Assembly (NCBI GenBank): GCA_031280375.1
Contig: JAITGU010000023.1
Span: forward strand, 1 to 41,418
DNA length: 41,418 nucleotides
Source of the DNA: Candidatus Methanovirga procula
Lineage (GTDB): Archaea; Methanobacteriota; Methanobacteria; Methanobacteriales; Methanobacteriaceae
Direction of reading: 5' to 3'
Both the position numbers and the translations under genes were made by a program. Each line of letters starts with the position of its first letter. Position 1 is the first letter of the stretch. Shown piece by piece: positions 1-8,430 of this stretch. The notes beneath the pieces are model-generated. The model was not told the DNA's origin. It saw nothing but the letters and a program-made list of their open reading frames with translations, and ran no database searches.

Positions 1-118
1 AAGTGTATTTTACCAATATTAATTTTTTGTAATTGGTATTTTAGTAAAATAAGGATTTTCAACGATTTTTGATTTTTTTTTCAAAAATCGAAAAAACTCC
101 ACACTTTTTTACAGTCTC
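1..118. mobile_element. Right end of a miniature inverted-repeat element (family 1, copy A), left end probably outside the window
   Basis: GAAAAAACTCCACACTTTTTTACAGTCTC (about 90-118) matches the right terminal arm of the complete copy at 11960-12102; preceded by hairpins such as CGATTTTTGA...TCAAAAATCG. Confidence 0.5.
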
Positions 119-399
119 GATAAAGTAAAAAAAAAATAAGGTTTTAAGATCTTTGATTCTGATATCTACAGGTTTTATTTGCTATATTCTATTTTTTAAA
201 TATAAATTAGTTTTTTATAACATTACAACATTGGATGAAGCGATTATTGCCTTATTAATGTAGTTTATAGTAAGTTTGATAATATTCTTAAAAAATAAAT
301 TTCTTGAAATTAATGTTAATCTATTGAATATTTTTTATTATATAAAATACATAATATTATTATTCAATTTTTAAAATAATTAATTTTTAATTATTAAAA

Positions 400-560
400 C
401 GAAGAATCAATTCTTCTAAATTTAAAAATAAATTTTCAATAATAAAAAATTTTGAATTAAAGAAAATTAAAATTTTCTAAATTATAAAATTAAAAATTTT
501 ATAATTAAAAAATAAGAAAATCATGAATAATAATTCTATTGAAAATTAAGGAAAATTAAG
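400..560. repeat. Cluster of consecutive perfect short palindromes (hairpin array)
   Basis: GAAGAAT-CA-ATTCTTC, GAAAATT-AA-AATTTTC and AATTATAAAATT-AAA-AATTTTATAATT (480-506); shares AAAAAATTTTGAATTAAAGAAA and the arrangement with the core of the element at 11960-12102. Confidence 0.6.
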
Positions 561-690
561 AGTAATTGCATTGTTCATGATTATCATTTTATACCATATA
601 ACATAGTAAAAGTCTCTAATACTTAAATTAAAATCACAGGGGAGGATGCGAATAATCGATATCTTTATATACTAATTACCAAATTAGGTT

Positions 691-773
691 AATTATGGGA
701 GTTTCAATATTTTATAAAATCTTTATCAAAAATATGTTATTTTTTGAGAGGTTAATAGAAACTCTCTATAATT
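691..773. repeat. Short imperfect inverted-repeat element (family 3, copy E)
   Basis: AATTATGGGAGTTTCAAT (691-708) against the reverse complement of ATAGAAACTCTCTATAATT (755-773). Confidence 0.4.
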
Positions 774-904
774 CATACCCACATAAATTTTTTAATCTAA
801 TTATATTTGGATTTTAGTTTTTTTTGGTGAGTGTGAAAGAATAAACAAAGAGGTGAATTATAATTGGTGTTTTAATTAAAATTCGGTGTAAACTTGTTAA
901 AAAT

Positions 905-1162
905 GTGGCTAAGCTCATGTTGATGGTGAGTGGAAAAGATAAGACTTTGAATGTGAAAAAGTTTGAGTATCACTTGTCAGGATTTTTGGTGCTGTTGATT
1001 TTTGGCTTAATTTTCTATGGGGTGTATTTTGCATCTAATAGATTATTTAAAGAAGATAAATTAAAAAGCATCTTATTTACTTTATCTGTTTTGTTATTGA
1101 TGATAATAGTTTTTAATAAAATGATTTTGTTGATGATTGTTTGTAAAACCTGTGGAGGTTAA
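905..1162 (+). CDS. Small two-TM membrane protein (candidate immunity protein, hypothetical)
   Basis: ORF with two hydrophobic segments; its 3' end contains the GGAGGT ribosome binding site of the next gene, suggesting translational coupling. Confidence 0.6.
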   Translation: MAKLMLMVSGKDKTLNVKKFEYHLSGFLVLLIFGLIFYGVYFASNRLFKEDKLKSILFTLSVLLLMIIVFNKMILLMIVCKTCGG

Positions 1163-1166
1163 AATA

Positions 1167-1928
1167 ATGAAAAATGAAATGAAAGGTTTATTTGTAATTG
1201 GATTAATACTGACTTCAATAGTTGGTAGTAGCTTTGCATTTAATATGCAAAATATGAGTAATAATCAGTCAAGTTACTTTGATGGAGTTTTAGCAGATTC
1301 AAAGAATTTTGAATATATTTGTCCAAGTAAAACTGGAGCTTTAGTAGATGTTTTGGATAGTAATCCCTGCAGTAATCTATTGACAAAATATAATTTTAGT
1401 GATGCTAATAATGAAGATTTATTAAACGAACTTAATAATAATCTTAAAAAAAATGCTGCTAATAACTCTAATTTATCTAATATTGAGATTGTAGGATTCA
1501 AATTCAAGCCAATTAATAGTGATTACTTTAATGTTACAGTTGACGAGAATAACATTGTTAAAGTGACTCAGTTACAAGATGTGGAGGATAATGAACAAGT
1601 AATGTTTTTAGCGGTGAATTTAGTGGTTCGTAACATAACTTCAGGTGATATCAGTGATTATACTTTTATTAGTTTTTTAGCTGATAAGAATCCTCATGTT
1701 CCAAATGTCAATAAAAAATTGGTTAATCCATTACTTCGATTGCCTGCAGTTGTATGTGAACCTGCATGTGCAATTATTGGTGTTATTATTACTCAAGAAG
1801 GAATAGGTGCATGTATAGCAGCATGTTTGTCATCAGGGTTCGCATGTGTTGTATGTGGTTTAATTTGGACAGCAGCCGTAGCTTTAGGAGTATATGATTG
1901 TAAGCAAGTTTGTTATAATCATGTGTGA
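1167..1928 (+). CDS. Secreted halocin C8-like bacteriocin precursor (candidate)
   Basis: Signal peptide MKNEMKGLFVIGLILTSIVGSSFAF; GGAGGT upstream of ATG 1167; C-terminal domain CEPACAIIGVIITQEGIGACIAACLSSGFACVVCGLIWTAAVALGVYDCKQVC with eight Cys in CxxxC/CxxC pairs and Gly/Ala-rich hydrophobic spacing like halocin C8. Confidence 0.7.
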   Translation: MKNEMKGLFVIGLILTSIVGSSFAFNMQNMSNNQSSYFDGVLADSKNFEYICPSKTGALVDVLDSNPCSNLLTKYNFSDANNEDLLNELNNNLKKNAANNSNLSNIEIVGFKFKPINSDYFNVTVDENNIVKVTQLQDVEDNEQVMFLAVNLVVRNITSGDISDYTFISFLADKNPHVPNVNKKLVNPLLRLPAVVCEPACAIIGVIITQEGIGACIAACLSSGFACVVCGLIWTAAVALGVYDCKQVCYNHV

Positions 1929-1945
1929 AATTTGTTTGCAGATTT

Positions 1946-2020
1946 GAGGTTGCAAATTTTTGTGGAGTTTTCTCATTTTTCATGTCTTTTTATATATAAA
2001 ACTGAATTTTCATGAAAAAC
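1946..2020. mobile_element. Partial family 1 miniature element (copy B) directly after the halocin-like gene
   Basis: GAGGTTGCAAATTTTTGTGGAGTTTTCTCATTTTTCATG closely matches the reverse complement of the right arm at 12064-12102; opposite end degenerate. Confidence 0.45.
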
Positions 2021-2060
2021 TCTATTATTTTTTTATTTACATTATCGGGAGGTTTTATTC

Positions 2061-2342
2061 ATGGATATTAAAAAAACTTTACAATTTTCTGTTCTTTTAG
2101 GGGGTTCTTCTCTTGTATTTGTGTTTATTTATAGAATACTTGGTGTTCATTTGAAGGTATATGATCTCATATCCTTTCAACAGTTAGTTCTTCCTTTATG
2201 GTTTTTTGCAATGTTTGATGGAGGTTTTGAAGATATAAGTACTCTTAGGTTTAAAAATAGGATTCTTAATAAAAAAATTGTCAAAATTTTTGTCATAAAT
2301 TTAGTATTCATATTATTAGCGTTCATATTATGTAATATTTGA
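2061..2342 (+). CDS. Small multi-TM membrane protein (candidate immunity protein, hypothetical)
   Basis: 93 aa ORF, GGGAGG ribosome binding site, three hydrophobic segments. Confidence 0.65.
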   Translation: MDIKKTLQFSVLLGGSSLVFVFIYRILGVHLKVYDLISFQQLVLPLWFFAMFDGGFEDISTLRFKNRILNKKIVKIFVINLVFILLAFILCNI

Positions 2343-2370
2343 TTATATGTCAATTTAAAGGAGTTGAACT

Positions 2371-5117
2371 ATGTTTTTGAATAAGAGTAAATTGATAATA
2401 ATATTTGCACTGTTTTTAATGGTTAGTGCAGTTCATGGTGTAAATTTTGGTGGATTTAATCATATTGGTTTATTCCATTCAATTGGTTTTGATGAATTGG
2501 GATTTGATGAAGTTATTATAAACCGACAAATGGGACAATAGCTGATGCCTTAAAAATTAGTGATCATGTTTTATTAATGCCAGGTACATATACTGGAGAA
2601 TGTAATACAAATATTAATATAAGTGGAAATAAGTATATTCATGCAATTGATCCAGAGATGGTTGTGATTGATGGAGCAGGAAAAACTAAACTATTCAATG
2701 TTGAAAAAAATTCTATTCTGAATTTGACTAATCTTGTGTTAACTGGAGGATGTGACAATGGAGGAAATGGAGGTGTAATTTTTAGTAATGGTTCATTAAA
2801 TATTAAAGGATGCACTATCCATAACAATAATGTCACTATCGGTGGGATATATGTTGATGGTATCAGTAATACTAATACTTTTAGTTTTATTAATAATAAA
2901 ATAATTAATAATCATGGATTACTTTGTGCTGGAGTATATATTAATGGATCTAATGGGATAATAAAAAACACCATGTTTGAAAATAATAGTAACATTAATC
3001 CAAATGCTTCTTCTTCAGCATTAATAATAAGTGGACAATTTAATGTTAATATAAGTAATTCTACTTTTAAAGACAATAATGGGTCTGTAGGTGCTGGATT
3101 AAGAATTTTAGGATCACCAGAAGATATTAAAAACTCAAAAACCATTATAAACAACTCAATATTTCATGATAATGAAGGAAGTCAAAGTGGAGCTGGACTA
3201 ATGTGTATGTGTTCTGATGTCTCTGTTGAAAATAGTAAGTTTTATAATAATAAAATAGATGAAAAATATGATCCTTTTAAATTTCTTTCTAATGGTGCTG
3301 GTGTGTATACTGCTAATTGTGAGCTGAATATTAAGAATTCTGAGTTTAGGAATAATAGTGCTTTGTATGGTTCTGGGTTATGTAATGAGAAGGGCACTAA
3401 TACAACTATTTAGAATTGTAATTTTGTAGATAATGTTGCGAGAGGTTATGGTGCTGGTATGGTAGTGTTGAATGGAAATTTAGATGTTAGAAATACTAAC
3501 TTCACGAACAATACTGCTAACATGGATACAAGTACTGATGATAATAATGGAGGAGGAATATACTTATTCAATGGAAATATTAATGTTGATAACTCTACTT
3601 TTAAAAATAATCATGCTAATCATGGTGCTGGATTGGATACCAGATTTGCTAATGTGAATATTAAAAATTCATTATTTGATGGTAATAATGCTGTTTATGG
3701 TGGTGGAGTATACACTCGTGGGGGAAATATTACTTTAAGTAATTCTGCATTGTCTAATAATAATGTTAGTATGAATGGTGGAGGAGTTTATAACTTGAAT
3801 GGTTCTGCTACTATTGATAACTGTAATATATCATCTAATATTGCTGCTGATAATGGTGGTGGTTTAGATGCAAGATATGGTAGTTATAATATTAAAAATT
3901 CTTTGATTAGTCATAATACTGGTAAGAATGGTGCTGGTGCTTATGTTCACTATGGTAATCTAAATATTACTTCATCCAATGTATCTGATAATAGTGGTGA
4001 GTATGGTGCTGGTTTATTCTGTGAAGATGGAAACCTTAACTTATTAAGTTCCAATGTATCTTTTAATCGTGCTTCACTTAATGCTGCTGGAGCATACAAT
4101 ATAAATGGTACAGTCACTATTGATAATTCCACCTTTGAAGGTAATGTTGCTGGTAATAATGGTGGTGGATTGGATACAAGGCATGGTAACTCATATATAG
4201 TTAATTCTAAGTTTATTAAAAATAATGCATCACAAGGAGGTGGATTCTACACTCGAGACGGTAATGTGACTATAAATAATACAGTACTCTCTGATAATGT
4301 TGCCATGTGTAATGGTAGAGCTATATACAATAATAATCCAATGACAATCCAAAAATGTACTTTTGAAAATAATAAGGTAGTATTTAATGATGGTGGAGCA
4401 ATAAAGAACTATGCTGAGATGAATATTAGTGATTCTGTGTTTAATGGTAATATTGGTATATATTTTGCTGGTGCTATTCGTAATGAAGGTTCAATGAAGA
4501 TTAACAGGACAATATTCACTGGGAACAAGGCTTTCAATGATAATGATGCTGTTTGGTCTGGTGCTGTGTTTTCTTGTGGTGATTTGCTTGTAGAAAATTC
4601 TAGTTTCCAAGATAATCAAGCCAACTATAAATCAGTGAATTCATGTGGTTATGCTGGTGCAATTTATAACTGTAGAGGTAAATTTACTGTGTTAACTTCT
4701 AATTTCACGGGTAATAAAGCTGGTTTTGATGGTGGTGCGGTTTATACTGATGGGGGGGATTTTGTTGTGAGAGATTCTAAATTCATGGATAATTTTGCAG
4801 GTGAAAGAGCTGGTGCTTTACATAATTGGGTGGGTAATTGTAATGTAATTAATTGTGAATTCATGAATAATAGTGCTCCTAATGGTGGTGCATTTTACAG
4901 TGATGGAGGTTCACATAATAATATCACATCATCCACATTTAAAGATAATGAAGCAGATCGTGGAGGAGCAATATATAGCAGTGATAATAGTTATTTAGAT
5001 ATAGGAGATTCTACTTTAACAAACAATAAAGTAGATCATATATTTGATTCCATACTCGGTGTTATAAATAAAAATGGTAAATATAACAATATTATAATAC
5101 ATAATTGTGCATTTTAA
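2371..5117 (+). pseudogene. Adhesin-like protein with pectate-lyase-type beta-helix repeats, disrupted
   Basis: Signal peptide MFLNKSKLIIIFALFLMVSAVHG starts at 2371 in frame 1; the body (GTIADALKISDHVLLMPGTYTGECN...) continues in frame 3 from about 2526 (frameshift), with an in-frame TAG at 3411-3413; many N-x-x-F-x-x-N-x-A-x-x-G-G-G/A repeats. Confidence 0.8.
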
Positions 5118-5198
5118 TTAAAAAAAATGCACACTATAAAATGAAGAAGCTGTTAGGGTTTGATTTTTCAAATCCCAGTTTTCTTTGTAATGAATGAG

Positions 5199-5262
5199 TT
5201 AAAAACATTAAGGATTATTATTCCATTTGGAAGTGAACAAGTCATTCTAAAAATGTTTTTAA
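5199..5262. repeat. Perfect 11-bp inverted repeat between the adhesin-like gene and the next small ORF
   Basis: TTAAAAACATT (5199-5209) and AATGTTTTTAA (5252-5262). Confidence 0.6.
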
Positions 5263-5284
5263 TAATTAATGAGGATTGTTTTTT

Positions 5285-5542
5285 ATGGATAGTAAGTATG
5301 TTTGGTTTGTGTTTATATTTTCTTTGATTAATTTAGGATTGTTTGTTGGAACTTTTATCTCTTGGGAAAATATGGTTCATGTTGATAATGGTAGTGTGGG
5401 TTCGAGTTTTGGTGTTAAGTTGGATTCTAAGTGGCATGTTGTGAGTAATTCCAGTAATGGTGATGCGAGTACTGTTAAGTATAATGATAATGAAAATAAT
5501 GTTTTGTTGATAGAATATTTTAAGAAAAATAAAGATGATTGA
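5285..5542 (+). CDS. Small N-terminally anchored exported protein, hypothetical
   Basis: ATG at 5285 after GAGG; one hydrophobic N-terminal helix; extracellular-like hydrophilic C-terminus. Confidence 0.6.
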   Translation: MDSKYVWFVFIFSLINLGLFVGTFISWENMVHVDNGSVGSSFGVKLDSKWHVVSNSSNGDASTVKYNDNENNVLLIEYFKKNKDD

Positions 5543-5611
5543 TTTTAAACTTTTTAATTTTATTTTTTTTCAATGAGGAATAATTAATATTATAATGCAG
5601 TGTTCCAATCA

Positions 5612-6631
5612 TTAAGATTTCCAATCATTGTATCCTTTTTTGAGTAATACTAAGAATAGTGGGGCACCTATTACTGCTGTTAAGATTCCTATTGGAATTT
5701 CGATTAAAAATAATCCTCTTGCAATATCATCCATTAATAAAAGAAATGATGCTCCAAAACTTATACTTGCAGGCAATAATATTTTATTATCTGGTCCTGT
5801 TAATATTCTTGTCATATGAGGCACTATTAACCCAACCCATCCTATAACTCCAGATAGACACACTGCGGATGCTGTTATAAAAGTTGATATTATAATAAAC
5901 ATTAATCTTAGCCTTTCTGTGTTTAATCCAAGGGCTTGAGATTCTTCATCACCCATTGCTAAGATATTTAATCTCCACCGAAGTAGAATTAGAATGATTA
6001 ATCCAGTAATTATTATTATCAACACTGGAATTAATGTTTTTGGGTTGATTGATGCAAGAGAACCCATTAGCCAAAAAGTTATTTCTGGTAATTTATTGTT
6101 TGGGTCTGCTAAGAATTTGGCTGATGATATTAATGAACCAAAAAATGATGATATTGCCATTCCAGATAAGACTAAGACAAGTATACCTGAGGTTTTGTAA
6201 ACCCTTGAGATGAAGTAGGTGATTGAAACTGAAATCATACCAAATATAAATGCTGAAAGTTGGATGAGGTATGAACTTCCATTTAGTAGTATTGCTATTG
6301 CCGCACCAAATCCTGATCCTGATGAAACTCCTAAAATATCTGGTGAAATAAGAGGATTTTTGAATATTGCTTGGAATGTCGCTCCAACAACTGAAAGTGC
6401 TGCTCCTACAACTAATGCTCCTATTATTCGGGGTAATCTTATGTTAAATACTACTGAAGTGATGGTGTCTGATACTGCATAACTTGGATCAAATTTTGAA
6501 ACTAAGGTGTATATGACTTCTATTGGTGTTACTGGGTATCGTCCTATTAAAAATGACATGAAAAATAGTGTTATTGGTATAAATATAAATATTAAGTGTA
6601 GAATTGTATATTTACCCTGTTTAAAATTCAT
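5612..6631 (-). CDS. FecCD/BtuC-family iron-siderophore/cobalamin ABC transporter permease
   Basis: VFNIRLPRIIGALVVGAALSVVGATFQAIFKNPLISPDILGVSSGSGFGAA and GVIGWVGLIVPHMTRILTGPDNKILLPAS are typical FecCD motifs. Confidence 0.92.
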   Translation of the reverse strand: MNFKQGKYTILHLIFIFIPITLFFMSFLIGRYPVTPIEVIYTLVSKFDPSYAVSDTITSVVFNIRLPRIIGALVVGAALSVVGATFQAIFKNPLISPDILGVSSGSGFGAAIAILLNGSSYLIQLSAFIFGMISVSITYFISRVYKTSGILVLVLSGMAISSFFGSLISSAKFLADPNNKLPEITFWLMGSLASINPKTLIPVLIIIITGLIILILLRWRLNILAMGDEESQALGLNTERLRLMFIIISTFITASAVCLSGVIGWVGLIVPHMTRILTGPDNKILLPASISFGASFLLLMDDIARGLFLIEIPIGILTAVIGAPLFLVLLKKGYNDWKS

Positions 6632-7500
6632 TTAATCACATATTTTTATTTTTAGTATTTCAGTTATTTTTTTTTATTATTGGAGGATGTCTAACAACTC
6701 AAATTTTTAAAGAATTGGTTGTATGATCTTCAATTTTAAAGACTATTGCCATGACAAATTTATTCTTTCTATTTTAGTATTGATTTTATTATTGATAATT
6801 TTTCATTAGAATCGTATTTAGTGAAATTTCAACTGATTAATCCTTTGATTTCCTGAAAACTCATTTTTAAAATTTTACTAAATTATTTTGTCTTGACACT
6901 ATGCTATCTTATTCCATGTAAAAATAATTAGGTCAGCTCATTATACTAACTAATAAGATTTTAATTTTAAATATTATAATTTTTAAATTAATCCAATGAG
7001 TAATTCGTAACTATTAATCTAACTTATACTTATTTAATTACATTTATATTGAACATAAATACATTTGAGGTTTATTTTTTTATAAAATTATTTAAATAGA
7101 AAAATCATTATAGTATCTTGTATTTATTTTTAGATTAATAATTTTATATTTTAAAAATTAATTTTAAATTTTTATAAAATTTTAAATTTTTATAAAAATA
7201 TTTTAAATATAATCTTAAATTTTTATATTTTAAATTATATATTGTTCAATTTCTCTATTTTTAAAAACAATATAATAATATATTTACAATTAAAATCAAA
7301 ATAATAATATACTTACTTTATTATAGTTACATACATTAATTAAGAAATTATGATAGATAATGTAATTCATTTATAATCTTAAGTTTATTATCTTAAATAT
7401 TTATAAGTAGTTAATATTACCTTTAATTGTACATGATATAATTACAAAAACAGTATCTTATCATTTAATATTATAAAAACAGTATAAAGTAAATGCGTTG

Positions 7501-8424
7501 ATGATTATGGATGAAAATGGTAAAATTTGGATGGATGGAAAATTTGTTAATTGGAATGATGCTAATATACACATTCTTTCTCATGTTATACATTATGGTT
7601 CAAGTGTTTTTGAAGGGATAAGGGCTTATGATATTGATGGAAATGTTGGAATTTTTAGATTAAAGGAACATGTTCAAAGGCTCTTTGAATCTATGAAAAT
7701 ATATCGCATGAATATATCTTATACTCCAGAAGAAATATCTGATGTTATTAAAGAGACAATAGCTATTAACAATCTTAAGAAATGTTATATCCGGCCTGTT
7801 GTTTATCGTGGTTATGGAACTTTTGGTGTTGATCCTCAAAAATTACCAGTTAACATAGCTATTGCTGTTTGGAGTTGGGGGCAGTATCTTGGTGATAATG
7901 CAGTTGAAAAAGGTGTTGATGTAGGGGTTTCGTCTTGGAGACGTTTAGCTCCAAATACTCTTCCAAGTTTGGCTAAATCAGGAGCAAATTATATGAATGC
8001 TCAACTTGCTAAATTAGAGGCAAGTGAAAACAATTTGGATGAATGTATTATGTTAGATATTGAAGGTTTTATTGGTGAAGGTAGTGGGGAGAATATTTTT
8101 TTAATTAAAGATAATATCATATATACTCCAGCTATTTCATCCTCTATTCTAAAAGGAATAACAAGAGATTCTGTTATAACCATAGCTAAAGATTTAGGTT
8201 ATGAAGTTGTACAAGAGAAGATACCAAGAGAACTATTATATGTGGCTGATGAATTATTTTATTCTGGAACTGCTGCTGAGATAACTCCAATAAGAACGGT
8301 TGATGGAATAGATGTTGGTAATGGAAAGGTAGGTTCTATTACTAAATCCATCCAAAGTGAATTCTTCAACATAATCAGAGGAAAGTCAGAGGATAAATAT
8401 CAGTGGTTAGATATATTAGATTAA
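7501..8424 (+). CDS. ilvE: Branched-chain amino acid aminotransferase
   Basis: [35 protein letters not shown] and [22 protein letters not shown] motifs of class IV aminotransferases. Confidence 0.95.
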   Translation: MIMDENGKIWMDGKFVNWNDANIHILSHVIHYGSSVFEGIRAYDIDGNVGIFRLKEHVQRLFESMKIYRMNISYTPEEISDVIKETIAINNLKKCYIRPVVYRGYGTFGVDPQKLPVNIAIAVWSWGQYLGDNAVEKGVDVGVSSWRRLAPNTLPSLAKSGANYMNAQLAKLEASENNLDECIMLDIEGFIGEGSGENIFLIKDNIIYTPAISSSILKGITRDSVITIAKDLGYEVVQEKIPRELLYVADELFYSGTAAEITPIRTVDGIDVGNGKVGSITKSIQSEFFNIIRGKSEDKYQWLDILD

Positions 8425-8430
8425 ATAGCT

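Noticed and set aside
3411-3413. In-frame TAG as pyrrolysine or programmed readthrough in the adhesin-like gene
   Set aside because: The gene also has an independent frameshift near 2525, and no pyl genes are visible in the window; a null mutation is simpler
7130-7260. Repeated TTTTAAATTTTTATAAAA stretches as a specific element
   Set aside because: Very low complexity AT sequence; such matches are expected by chance in this composition
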